Of a DNA stretch of 42,023 nt, positions 6,668 to 14,909 are shown piece after piece. A program made the position numbers and the translations under genes. The notes beneath the pieces are model-generated. The model had not been told where the DNA came from. It saw only the letters and a list, made by a program, of their open reading frames with translations, and did no database searches. Source of the DNA: Ruminococcus sp. UBA7158 (GTDB lineage Bacteria > Bacillota > Clostridia > Oscillospirales > Ruminococcaceae); the NCBI GenBank assembly GCA_002491605.1, contig DKWG01000039.1:1-42023 (forward strand), given 5' to 3'. Each line of letters begins with the position of its first letter. The stretch's first letter is position 1.

Positions 6668-7969
6668 TTATTCAGGCTTACTTGCAGCTAAAGCCTCTTT
6701 TTTTCTCTTCGCCTCGAGCAAGTGCAGCTCCTCTGTTGCAAAGTGAAGCTTGGTCAAGCAGTTCTTAGCTGTGAGGGGGAATACAAAATATGTGTCGTCT
6801 AAGGTGCAAAGGTCAATGGCGTCGCCCCTGCCCTTGAAGTCGTATTCTATATGGACGGAACGCATTGACGATACTGTGCGGTTAAACTCAAAGGTCTGAC
6901 CGTTTGAAAGGCTGCCCTTCATGGTGAAGCCGTTTTCGTCGTGGGTGAGCTTTACCTTTCCGATTACGTTAAAGCCGGTGCTTGCGTTTACAATCTTTTC
7001 GAGCCTTGCTTCGTCCTCAAAGCGGTATTCGCCCGATTCTACCTCACGGCGGACGTTTTCACGTTCCCAGCGGTACCAGTCGGGAACATGGGTAAATATA
7101 TCCTCGCCGTTTTCACGCTTAAGCTCGCCCAGCTCGTTCATCTCCCAGCTTGCGCCGCAATGCTCGCACCAGATTCGGGTGTTTTCACTGTTGGTTGAGA
7201 ACTCCGTCTTGCAGACAGGGCACTGATAGAGTATTTTATGTATATTCTGCGCACGCTTTTCACTGGTTATTCTTATGCCGTTCTCTCTTTGATACGCATA
7301 GTCGTCGTAGACAAGCCTTTCCTCTATGCGCCTTTGAATTTCTTCGGCTGACAGCTTTTGCACCTCTTCACGGGTTACAATCTGAATAAGCTCGCATTCA
7401 ATAGGCACCTTGCGGTACGGATGCTTGCACCACTGCGGAGATCTTAAGAAATTGCCCTTTGTCAGGCATAGAACAACAGGGCACTTTGCCTTTTTGGCAA
7501 GCTTGCCCAGTGCGCCGTCTATCTGTTCATTTATGCCTGCGAGTGAAAACCTCGCTTCGGGGTATATCGTACAGCAGACCTTTTGACGTGTCAGCGCAGT
7601 CAGTATATGCTTGACAACCGTTAAATCCTGAGTGAATTTGCGCTTATATATGCCGCCTATGCCCCTCATAAGCCATTCCTTGCCGATAAACTCCTCAATG
7701 GATATTACCCAGCTGCACCTATGAGGAAAAATACTTCTGACTACCAGCGGAAAATCGATAAACGAAGCGTGGTTGCACAGTATCAGATACGGCGGCTTGA
7801 GTCCCTCGCAGTTAACTTTTTTGAATTTTGCCTTTGCGCTCGCAGTCATCGACCATGCGCCGCCCCATTCTACCGGCATCAGATAGGGAAGCGGCTTTTT
7901 TGGCTTTCGCTTGGTGTCAAACTCCTTTTGAGCACCGTGTCTTGACGATTCGGCTTTTGTTTTACTCAT
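6668..7969 (-). CDS. PlsC-type acyltransferase with zinc ribbon and extra C-terminal domain
   Basis: The N-terminal half is a lysophospholipid/glycerophosphate acyltransferase domain: the catalytic H-x4-D motif is NHASFID (66-72), followed by the acceptor-binding block YPEARFS (136-142). Such enzymes use acyl-CoA or acyl-ACP to make phosphatidic acid at the membrane. Unusually, a four-cysteine zinc ribbon follows (Cys250, 253, 268, 271; CPVC and CEHC), then about 160 further residues rich in predicted beta strands, giving 433 residues against about 200-250 for plain PlsC. The start at 7969 is chosen because AAAGGA lies nine bases before it; the upstream ATG at 7987 overlaps that site. No membrane helix is obvious. 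The acyl acceptor is not determined. Confidence 0.85.
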   Translation of the reverse strand: MSKTKAESSRHGAQKEFDTKRKPKKPLPYLMPVEWGGAWSMTASAKAKFKKVNCEGLKPPYLILCNHASFIDFPLVVRSIFPHRCSWVISIEEFIGKEWLMRGIGGIYKRKFTQDLTVVKHILTALTRQKVCCTIYPEARFSLAGINEQIDGALGKLAKKAKCPVVLCLTKGNFLRSPQWCKHPYRKVPIECELIQIVTREEVQKLSAEEIQRRIEERLVYDDYAYQRENGIRITSEKRAQNIHKILYQCPVCKTEFSTNSENTRIWCEHCGASWEMNELGELKRENGEDIFTHVPDWYRWERENVRREVESGEYRFEDEARLEKIVNASTGFNVIGKVKLTHDENGFTMKGSLSNGQTFEFNRTVSSMRSVHIEYDFKGRGDAIDLCTLDDTYFVFPLTAKNCLTKLHFATEELHLLEAKRKKEALAASKPE

Positions 7970-8133
7970 TACAATCATTCCTTTCATATCTGCAAAGGTG
8001 TCAAATAATCTAAAACGTCTTTGCTTTATATCAAGGATTAAATCCCATCAATCGTTATCAAAAAATCTGCATAAATATATTCGCACAAACCGAAATTGCT
8101 ACGTTTTGCACTAACTGCATCCGCATAATCATT

Positions 8134-8157
8134 ATAATAGCCGTTTACGGCTATTAT
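8134..8157. repeat. perfect 10-bp palindrome with tetraloop downstream of the ClC gene
   Basis: ATAATAGCCG (8134-8143) and CGGCTATTAT (8148-8157) form a perfect 10-bp inverted repeat around TTTA. It lies between the ClC stop and the PlsC-like gene. The minus strand after it is not a T-run, so it could be a poor terminator, a transcript-end stabiliser, or an operator for the downstream gene. Confidence 0.6.
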
Positions 8158-8216
8158 ATCATACGCCGACTCGGAAGAAAACACACTTAATGCTATCTTA
8201 ATCTATTCTTAACTTT

Positions 8217-9821
8217 TTAAACCACACGCACTATGTTTTCTTCAAGCTCCTGCTGACCCACTATCGCTAATAGCTCTCTTTTAGCTTCCTCTTCATCATA
8301 GCAGGAATAACGAACGTGCAAAATATCGCCCTCGCGGATGGTCTTATCGCCGTTTGTATCGACGACTGCTCCCGCCTTTTCACTGTGCTTTATCGACAAA
8401 ACAAACAGGTTGCAGGGCCAGAATATATCTCTTATCTGCTTGCCTATTGCAAAGGTAGACGCCTTAACCGTCACAAAGGTATCGATGACAACAGGCGTTT
8501 TGCCTGCGTTTATCTCCTTTGTTCTTCTCTCAATTACCGTTTCATTTATGGACTTTGCATTGAACACTTCTGTTACAAAATACGCCAGTGCCGCCGAGAC
8601 TATAACAGGCAGTATATTTTCTGTACAGAACAATGCTTCGAGTGAGAATACAATTGCCGTTAACGGGCACTTCATCATTCCCGATATACAAGCCGCTATG
8701 CCCAAAACTATAATCACAGAGTAATATTCAGAACTAATAATACCAAGCGTTATCATAATTCTGCCCAGCAAAGAGCTGATTATTGCGGACAGCACTATAA
8801 TAGGCAGGAACATACCGCCTGTTATACCTGTGATGTTGGCGGCGAGCATCATTGTCGCACGGAAAATTAAAATGACTATCAGTATATACCAAGCTATGCC
8901 GCCGGTCATTAAGTCCTCGATAAGTCCGTGTCCGGTTGAGATAAAGCTGTAGGATATCAGACCGAAGCCGAGGGTCAGGACAAAAATCAGCATAACCTTA
9001 ACCTCAAGGCGGACATTTGCAAGCTTTCCGTTTACAAGCTTAGCCATCAGCTTATAGTACTTTAGGAACGCAGACGCCGCAAGACCTATTACCAAGCCAA
9101 TCACAGCCGCTATCCAAAGCTCGCTCAGCTCGAGTGTTTTTACCTTTTCCTCAAGTCCCGGGAACAAATCAGGCTGTAAGCCGAAAAGCGGACACAGTAT
9201 TCTTATTGCCAGCGTTGAAAACATTACGGATATAAAGGCAACCATCAAAATCATGGGGGATATTCTCTGGTGCGCTTCCTCAATTGCAAACATTATTCCC
9301 GAGATAGGCGCATTGGTTGCCGCTGTGAAGCCTGCGCACGCTCCGCCTGTCATGACGTACCTGTCCCATGCGGCATTCTTCTTTGCAAGAGTGCGGACAG
9401 TTCCTCTTCCTATCGCCGTACCCATTTGAACGCACGGTCCTTCGTTTCCGAGAGGAACGCCCACTAAAAAGGTCGAAAGCGATATTGCCCAAACGCCTAT
9501 AATATTGCGAAGCCACTTGAAGCTTATGAGTCCCCGCAGTATTCCTATAGACGTGGGTATGCCGCCGCCCTTTAAATTCGGCGCTTTTTTATACGCATAG
9601 CAGGTCGCATACGCCAAAAGCGCCAGCACAGCTAAGGCTATCGGGATTAAATACAGCTTTTGCCCGAGCATAGAATAAATCGATTCCGACAAATGTATTA
9701 CCCCTGACGCCGCCAGACGGTAGAATACAATAATAGCGCCTGTCAGCGAGCCTGTTATAAAGCTGAATATCAGTGCCGGAGCGACGATATTTTTAAGATA
9801 ATTCACATTAAAATTCTTCAT
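8217..9821 (-). CDS. ClC-family chloride channel or H+/Cl- antiporter with TrkA-C domain
   Basis: This polytopic membrane protein moves chloride, probably in exchange for protons. ClC signatures are present: GGGIP (85-89), GNEGP with the gating glutamate (Glu127), an IEEA segment matching the internal proton glutamate of bacterial exchangers (180-183), and GGMFLP. The last roughly 90 residues form a TrkA-C (RCK-C) domain ending near the C terminus, as in many Firmicute ClC proteins, and may bind a regulatory ligand. The residue aligned with the central tyrosine of E. coli ClC appears to be different (TENILP region), but I could not align it rigorously. The start at 9821 is chosen over GTG 9887 and ATG 9866 because it follows the predicted transcript start by about 70 bases and begins the conserved region; its ribosome binding site is weak. 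Confidence 0.92.
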   Translation of the reverse strand: MKNFNVNYLKNIVAPALIFSFITGSLTGAIIVFYRLAASGVIHLSESIYSMLGQKLYLIPIALAVLALLAYATCYAYKKAPNLKGGGIPTSIGILRGLISFKWLRNIIGVWAISLSTFLVGVPLGNEGPCVQMGTAIGRGTVRTLAKKNAAWDRYVMTGGACAGFTAATNAPISGIMFAIEEAHQRISPMILMVAFISVMFSTLAIRILCPLFGLQPDLFPGLEEKVKTLELSELWIAAVIGLVIGLAASAFLKYYKLMAKLVNGKLANVRLEVKVMLIFVLTLGFGLISYSFISTGHGLIEDLMTGGIAWYILIVILIFRATMMLAANITGITGGMFLPIIVLSAIISSLLGRIMITLGIISSEYYSVIIVLGIAACISGMMKCPLTAIVFSLEALFCTENILPVIVSAALAYFVTEVFNAKSINETVIERRTKEINAGKTPVVIDTFVTVKASTFAIGKQIRDIFWPCNLFVLSIKHSEKAGAVVDTNGDKTIREGDILHVRYSCYDEEEAKRELLAIVGQQELEENIVRVV

Positions 9822-9898
9822 TTGCCATATACCGTTCCGCCGCAAGGACGGATTGCCTTTGTACATTTTCTGCGCAAAACTCTGCACATACGCATATA

Positions 9899-9927
9899 AT
9901 TATATCATAACTCCGTTTTAATGTAAA
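9899..9927 (-). promoter_or_regulatory. sigma-A promoter of the ClC gene
   Basis: On the minus strand TTTACA (9922-9927) and a perfect TATAAT (9899-9904) are spaced by 17 bases. Transcription would start near 9892, which makes the GTG at 9887 an unlikely translation start. Confidence 0.75.
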
Positions 9928-10086
9928 TAGCTTTTACGGGCAGGATTGCAGGCAGTGTTATACTTTTTTATTGTTTATGAGATGCGCACATGGATGCGAT
10001 ATTTAGGCTTAGCCGCTCATGAATCCGATGTCACGGCAAAAGCTATTCCGAATATATATTATTTTCAGGCAAGGAGCGTAAAAGTA

Positions 10087-10115
10087 AAAACCCGAGGAGC
10101 CTTTCCTCGGGTTTT
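10087..10115 (-). terminator. intrinsic terminator of the surface protein gene
   Basis: AAAACCCGAGG (10087-10097) pairs perfectly with CCTCGGGTTTT (10105-10115). On the minus strand the stem is followed by TTTTTAC, 30 bases after the stop of the surface protein gene. It is nearly symmetrical and may also stop plus-strand transcripts. Confidence 0.9.
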
Positions 10116-10147
10116 ATGTAAGCTTGCGCTTAATTATTTAAGATAAA

Positions 10148-12385
10148 TTATCTTCTCTTGGAAGAAACCAAAGCAGCAGCTGCTACTGCCATAGGAAGAA
10201 CTGCGAAAGCGATGCCCATAGGAGGGTTCTTCTCTTCTTCGGTGGGCTGCTCAGGCTCAGTTACTTCGATAGTAGGCTCATCGGTCTCAGTTTCAACGTC
10301 GCCGGGCTCGGTAGGATCTACAACTTCAACCTCAACCTCTTCATTTGCCTCGATGATTGCATTGCAAACAGGGCAGTAGCCGAGTGCATTGTCAGCCTCG
10401 TGAGGATATGTGAGAAGGTGACCGTTTATGAGCATACCGTGGTATTCTTCGTCGATGTAGATAACACCGCTCTGACGACGATCTGCAGTTGCTTCGATGA
10501 TTTCCTCGCCGATAACGAAGCTGCCGTCGCTGCCGGTTATTGTATCGAAGCCGAAGTGCTTAACAGCAGGATCAGTGAACTTAGTTCCGTCAGCAAGCTT
10601 AACTACACCCTTGTCAGCTAATGCCTTGTAAAGAGCAGCCTTGATGTCTTCTTCGGTGGGTTCTGAAGGCTCTTCAACAGTATAAATTCTGAAACTATAA
10701 AGCTTAACAGGATCGCAGACGTCATCTACCATACTGTTTCTAACATTAATTGCAAACTGTTCAAGATCAGAGATGTTATCAAGATCTTTAGTCTTTGCAA
10801 AAACGCTAGCTAAAACATCTGCAGCCTTGCATACTTCTATTACCTTGCCGTCAGCTTCCGTTCTCTCTGTAACCACAGAATGAACACCACAGTATTCATG
10901 ACCATTGCTAAAGAAGTTGGACGTTGCTTCACTTGCTATAACTTCAATTAAAGCATTTTCATTAGCAATGGCTGTCAGGAAATCAGCAGGATAACTCTTG
11001 CCAGTCCAAGCACCACCAATAAAGTGATTATTATTTTTTCTTTCTTCGGGAGCTCCATCGAATGGATTGAAGAGTTCTGTGCCATTTTCAGCATCAAATC
11101 CATTGTGGACGTATAAATTAGTTTGTCTTGGTCCAGCAGGCATCTCAAAGTTAAGTCCTTCAGCATTAACAACGAAGTTGCCCTTGAATGTTCCAGCCTG
11201 AAGATCAAGTGAAAGCTTGGAAACAACAGTGTCGAAATCAGCTGAACCGTCAGCAGAGATTTCAATGTTACCGGTGATAGTTCCGGTTGTGTTAACAGTT
11301 ACGTTGATTGTGTCGTAACCATGCTCAGGCCAGTAGTACATATCGAATGCTGTCTTGCCATCAGCAGCCTTTATGCTGGTATTGCCGATAACATTGAGCT
11401 TACCATTGTTGTTAGAAACAACATAGTCAGCATTAGCTGAAACAACGTTCATGTTGTCAAGAGTTAAATCAGCATAGTTCTGGATGAGAATCCCAGCTGT
11501 CTCGTCTGTAAGAGTACCATTCTTCAAAGTAACATTGGCACCCTTAAGAAGCTGGAAGCCGTTTGTTTCTGTTCCGGTTGAACCTACTGTTGCATCAACA
11601 GTGTAGGTATTGCCGCCGAAATCAATTGTTATGCTCTTTCCTTCGGGAACTACTACGCCAGCACCTGTGAGGTTTTTACCAACTTTAATGGTAGCGCCGT
11701 CCTCAGCAGCAGTTACAGCTTCCTGAAGTGTGCCGTCGAAAGCAACGTCATTAACGGTAACATTCGTGTATTCAACTTCTACAGTAATTACAAATTTCTG
11801 ATTGTCTTCCTGAGTAATCCTTCCGAATCCGCCTAAGTCAAGGGTAATAACCTTTGCTCCGGCGGGAATATTTCCGCTAACTGTTGCCTTGTTGCCCTCG
11901 AAATTGTTGCATACAGCTATGTCAATGATATCGTCTTCTATGTATGCTGCATCAGCTCCGAAAGCAGTTCCGTTAGGATTGTAAACCGTGCCGTACTCAA
12001 GCTGAACAGTAGGATTGCCTTCTGTTCTGTATGCGCTTATTGAATCCTTACCGACTAACTCAACAGTTGCCTTAACTGAAACGATATTGGCAATGTCCTT
12101 AACACCGGCTGCCTTCAAAACAAGGTCAGTTATATTGAAGTGCCAGTTCTGGAATTTGATAACGCTGGTATCGAGCCATCCCTCAGACGGAGGTTCCCAA
12201 CTATGACCCGGCTTAACAACTCTATCCCAAGAGTTAGATCCGCCACTTTCACCAAGGAATGATGTTGATGCTGTGCCCTGAACATCTGCTGTGTCTTCTT
12301 CAGTTTCATCAACTGCAAAAACATTTACCGAGAATACTGACACGAGCATAAATACTGCCAGCATAATCGCTAATATCTTTTTCAT
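10148..12385 (-). CDS. large secreted surface protein, beta-helix-like, with anchor-like C terminus
   Basis: Family not recognised. The 745-residue product has a clear signal peptide (about residues 1-24, ending VFA). The middle, about residues 210-400, has short repeated beta-rich units typical of parallel beta-helix folds, for example GTLQEAVTAAEDGATIKV and TLKNGTLTDET. A region near residues 655-670 has a CPVC pair. The C terminus has an acidic Pro/Thr/Glu linker, then NPPMG (720-724), a hydrophobic stretch and SSKRR. That layout imitates a sortase sorting signal, but the motif is not a standard LPXTG or NPQTN, so a simple membrane anchor is equally possible. Base composition shifts inside the gene (about 40% G+C at 10981-11080, about 53% at 10201-10300). 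It has its own promoter and terminator, so it is monocistronic. Confidence 0.8.
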   Translation of the reverse strand: MKKILAIMLAVFMLVSVFSVNVFAVDETEEDTADVQGTASTSFLGESGGSNSWDRVVKPGHSWEPPSEGWLDTSVIKFQNWHFNITDLVLKAAGVKDIANIVSVKATVELVGKDSISAYRTEGNPTVQLEYGTVYNPNGTAFGADAAYIEDDIIDIAVCNNFEGNKATVSGNIPAGAKVITLDLGGFGRITQEDNQKFVITVEVEYTNVTVNDVAFDGTLQEAVTAAEDGATIKVGKNLTGAGVVVPEGKSITIDFGGNTYTVDATVGSTGTETNGFQLLKGANVTLKNGTLTDETAGILIQNYADLTLDNMNVVSANADYVVSNNNGKLNVIGNTSIKAADGKTAFDMYYWPEHGYDTINVTVNTTGTITGNIEISADGSADFDTVVSKLSLDLQAGTFKGNFVVNAEGLNFEMPAGPRQTNLYVHNGFDAENGTELFNPFDGAPEERKNNNHFIGGAWTGKSYPADFLTAIANENALIEVIASEATSNFFSNGHEYCGVHSVVTERTEADGKVIEVCKAADVLASVFAKTKDLDNISDLEQFAINVRNSMVDDVCDPVKLYSFRIYTVEEPSEPTEEDIKAALYKALADKGVVKLADGTKFTDPAVKHFGFDTITGSDGSFVIGEEIIEATADRRQSGVIYIDEEYHGMLINGHLLTYPHEADNALGYCPVCNAIIEANEEVEVEVVDPTEPGDVETETDEPTIEVTEPEQPTEEEKNPPMGIAFAVLPMAVAAAALVSSKRR

Positions 12386-12433
12386 ATTTTTACCTCCATA
12401 AAAATAATTTTATTTTTGGTGTTAACCGCTAAT

Positions 12434-12462
12434 ATAATAGCATTTATTTTGCCCTATGTCAA
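12434..12462 (-). promoter_or_regulatory. strong sigma-A promoter of the surface protein gene
   Basis: On the minus strand a perfect TTGACA (12457-12462) and TATTAT (12434-12439) are spaced by 17 bases. GGAGGT lies before the start codon (about 12392-12397). Expression is therefore expected to be high. Confidence 0.85.
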
Positions 12463-12508
12463 TCAATTTGAATAAAAATTCTCTGAAAATGTTGCATAAA
12501 TTCCGCAC

Positions 12509-12571
12509 TTAACATAAGGCACTTTGAACAAAAGTAACTTATTGCCAATGTATTACAATAGCTTATGTTAA
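12509..12571. repeat. nested AT-rich inverted repeat
   Basis: TTAACATAAG (12509-12518) is repeated inverted as CTTATGTTAA (12562-12571), a perfect 10-bp match 43 bases apart. A smaller TATTG/CAATA repeat lies inside. It sits upstream of the surface protein promoter. It may be an operator pair or simply AT-rich chance structure. Confidence 0.4.
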
Positions 12572-12676
12572 TTCTGATTCCAATGATACGCAAGCTATAA
12601 GCATAACGCTGACAAAGCGACGAACTGCATTTTTCTCTTGCTCACTTACAGCATAACATTCATTGAAAATTAGCAT

Positions 12677-12702
12677 AAGTCCCCCGGGTTAGCGAGGGAC
12701 TT
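12677..12702 (-). terminator. hairpin at the end of the ribosomal protein cluster
   Basis: AAGTCCC (12677-12683) pairs with GGGACTT (12696-12702), just after the rplQ stop. The following minus-strand sequence (ATGCTAATTTT) is only modestly T-rich, so termination may be incomplete. Confidence 0.55.
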
Positions 12703-12712
12703 AAAATATTAA

Positions 12713-13054
12713 TTAAACCAACTGAATTATAGCCATCTCAGCAGCGTCGCCGCGTCTGGGACCGGTCTTTATAATTCTTGTATAGCCGCCGTTGCGGTCG
12801 GCATACTTGGGAGCTATTTCGTCAATCAGCTTCTTTGCAACGTCTTCCTTGGTGACATATGCATAGATCTGACGCTTTGAGTGAAGGTCTCCTGCCTTGC
12901 CGAGGGTTATCATCTTCTCGGCCATGCTGGAAACTTCCTTAGCTCTTGTTACAGTGGTTTCTATCTTACCGTTTTCAAGCAGATAAGTAACCATAGCTCT
13001 GAGCATTGCTCTTCTCTGGTCAGTTGTTCTGCCCAACTTTCTTGCGCCTGGCAT
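12713..13054 (-). CDS. rplQ: 50S ribosomal protein L17
   Basis: L17 binds 23S rRNA near the exit tunnel. The 113-residue product begins MPGARKLGRTTDQRRAML, a near-exact family N terminus, and ends with the GDAAEMAIIQLV block. AGGAGTGAATATCT precedes the ATG. It is the last gene of the cluster, right after rpoA, as in most Firmicutes. The ecfA/ecfT and truA genes that often follow are absent here; a terminator hairpin and an unrelated surface protein gene come next. Confidence 0.98.
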   Translation of the reverse strand: MPGARKLGRTTDQRRAMLRAMVTYLLENGKIETTVTRAKEVSSMAEKMITLGKAGDLHSKRQIYAYVTKEDVAKKLIDEIAPKYADRNGGYTRIIKTGPRRGDAAEMAIIQLV

Positions 13055-13075
13055 AGATATTCACTCCTTACTTTG

Positions 13076-14032
13076 TTATTCCTCTTCGTAACTCATTTCG
13101 AGACCCAAGGAAGCAAGCTTCTCCTTGACCTCATCAAATGACTTCTTACCGAGGTTTCTAACCTTCATCATTTCTTCCTCGGACTTCTCAATCAAGTCGT
13201 TTACAGTATTGATTCCGGCTCTCTTAAGGCAGTTAAAGGATCTAACCGACAAGTCAAGTTCCTCAATGGTCATCTCAAGGACCTTATCCTTAGACTTATT
13301 GTCTTTCTCTGCCAAAATCTCATCAACGCTTGTCTCTTCGGACAGGTTGATAAATAGATTCAGATGCTCGTTGAGGAGTTTGGCTGCCATGGAGACGGCT
13401 TCCTTTGCGGAGATAACTCCGTCTGTCCATACCTCTAAAGTGAGCTTATCATAGTCGGTTATCTGACCTACACGGGTATTTTCAACTGTGTAGTTAACCT
13501 TGAGAACAGGTGTGTAAATACTGTCAACGGCGATGACGCCGATGGGTGCGTTTGACATGATAGCCTTGTTCTTTTCAGCGGAGACATATCCGCGACCTCT
13601 GTCAAGTGCTATTTCCATGTAAAGCTTTGCTCCGGAGTCTAAGGTTGCTATATGCATATCCGGGACTAATATTTCAACCTCTGAATCGGTTTTAATATCA
13701 CCGGCAGTTACCTCGCACTCGCCCTCTGCTTCGATGTAAACCGTCTTAGGTCCGTCGCAGTAAAGCTTAGCAGTTAAGCCTTTAAGATTAAGTACGATTT
13801 CCGCAACATCCTCTTTGACTCCCGGGATGGTCGATAATTCGTGCTGAATGCCGTCTATCTTAATAGATGTAACGGCAACACCGGGGAGAGATGAAAGCAA
13901 TACACGTCTAAGGCTGTTGCCAATAGTCGTGCCGTAGCCGCGCTCTAATGGCTCCAAAACAAACTTTCCGTATGTTCCGTTGCTTTTAAGCTCGACTGTT
14001 TCTATATCCGGCTTTTCGATTTTTTCTAGCAT
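13076..14032 (-). CDS. rpoA: DNA-directed RNA polymerase subunit alpha
   Basis: The alpha dimer is the scaffold for core RNA polymerase, and its C-terminal domain contacts promoters and activators. The 318-residue product has the N-terminal assembly domain with the TTIGNSLRRVLLSSLPG segment (about 34-50) and the helix-hairpin-helix C-terminal domain ending in LGKKSFDEVKEKLASLGL. The start at 14032 is chosen because GGAGG lies six bases before it; an upstream in-frame ATG at 14065 includes that site. The gene follows rpsD after an unusually long 174-base gap that contains a nested inverted repeat. Confidence 0.98.
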   Translation of the reverse strand: MLEKIEKPDIETVELKSNGTYGKFVLEPLERGYGTTIGNSLRRVLLSSLPGVAVTSIKIDGIQHELSTIPGVKEDVAEIVLNLKGLTAKLYCDGPKTVYIEAEGECEVTAGDIKTDSEVEILVPDMHIATLDSGAKLYMEIALDRGRGYVSAEKNKAIMSNAPIGVIAVDSIYTPVLKVNYTVENTRVGQITDYDKLTLEVWTDGVISAKEAVSMAAKLLNEHLNLFINLSEETSVDEILAEKDNKSKDKVLEMTIEELDLSVRSFNCLKRAGINTVNDLIEKSEEEMMKVRNLGKKSFDEVKEKLASLGLEMSYEEE

Positions 14033-14114
14033 TATAGCCTCCATTTCTTTTCGGTAATCCTTCAAGTGTTACTCGCAGGATCAATTGCCCTCCCGTATTT
14101 GACCGCTCAGGTGC

Positions 14115-14161
14115 GCAAAAGCTTTTCGGTCGAAAGCAAATCGCCGACCTGCCGCTTTTGC
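14115..14161 (-). promoter_or_regulatory. nested inverted repeat in the rpsD-rpoA gap
   Basis: GCAAAAGC (14115-14122) pairs perfectly with GCTTTTGC (14154-14161), with an inner GGTCG/CGACC stem (14128-14132 with 14145-14149). The 174-base gap is much longer than most gaps in this cluster. It may be an RNA control element for rpoA-rplQ, for example an S4-type translational site, or a processing signal. Confidence 0.5.
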
Positions 14162-14206
14162 CCGCCATAAGCAAGATGAACTCTTGATAATACTTAAAAC
14201 TAAGCC

Positions 14207-14803
14207 TTATTTCGAGTACAACTCAACGATCATGTGCTCCTCTACCTCATAATCGAGGTCTTCCTTAGCAGGAAGTCTGACTACCTTTGCAGTAAGGTTT
14301 TCCTTATCGACCTCAAGCCATGTGGGGATAAGTCTGCCGTTGGTTGCTTCAACTATCTCCTTGAACTTGACGCTCTTCTTGGAATTTTCACGAAGTGCGA
14401 TAACATCGCCGACCTTGACTCTGTAAGAGGGTATATCTACTCTTGCACCGTTTACGTTGAAGTGACCGTGAGAAACGAGCTGTCTTGCTTCACGTCTGGT
14501 CATGGAAAGACCCATTCTGTAAGCAACGTTGTCAAGTCTGAGCTCTAAGAGGGTCAAAAGGTTGGTACCTGCCTGACCTTCCATCTTTTCAGCCTTCTCG
14601 TAGATGTGTCTGAACTGCTTCTCGAGAACGCCGTAGATGAACTTAAGCTTCTGCTTTTCCTTGAGCTGCTTGGAATACTCAGATTCCTTCTTTCTGACGT
14701 TTGCCTTGGGATCTCTTTTGGTTTCCTTACCAACACCCATAACCATGGGGCTGATTCCTAATGCCTTACACTTTTTGAGTATAGGCTCTTTGTTGATTGC
14801 CAT
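14207..14803 (-). CDS. rpsD: 30S ribosomal protein S4
   Basis: S4 is a primary binder of 16S rRNA and nucleates 30S assembly; in E. coli and Bacillus it also represses its own mRNA. The 198-residue product has the S4 RNA-binding domain (MTRREARQLVSHGHFNVNG) in its second half. The N terminus has a single cysteine instead of the four-cysteine zinc site, so this is the zinc-free form. The start at 14803 follows GGAGGAAATTTATT; the longer frame to 14887 lacks a site. Here it lies between rpsK and rpoA, unlike B. subtilis where rpsD is separate. Confidence 0.98.
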   Translation of the reverse strand: MAINKEPILKKCKALGISPMVMGVGKETKRDPKANVRKKESEYSKQLKEKQKLKFIYGVLEKQFRHIYEKAEKMEGQAGTNLLTLLELRLDNVAYRMGLSMTRREARQLVSHGHFNVNGARVDIPSYRVKVGDVIALRENSKKSVKFKEIVEATNGRLIPTWLEVDKENLTAKVVRLPAKEDLDYEVEEHMIVELYSK

Positions 14804-14909
14804 AATAAATTTCCTCCGTTTTTTAAATAATATCAGGGCACTGTTCCCCGACGCCGAGTAAACATTGGTAAACTCGGTAGCTTTCAATAAATACGCAGCT
14901 TAAATAAAA

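Larger units (their letters stand above)
12386..12712. other. intergenic region between the rplQ terminator and the surface protein gene
   Basis: These 327 bases contain the surface protein promoter (12434-12462), a nested inverted repeat at 12509-12571, and the hairpin that ends the ribosomal cluster (12677-12702). The stretch 12575-12670 is AT-rich and shows nothing I can name. Confidence 0.7.

Noticed and set aside
9822..9927. Fluoride riboswitch before the ClC gene
   Set aside because: The leader is only about 70 bases, and I see no conserved crcB motif; the transporter also carries the standard GNEGP chloride motif.
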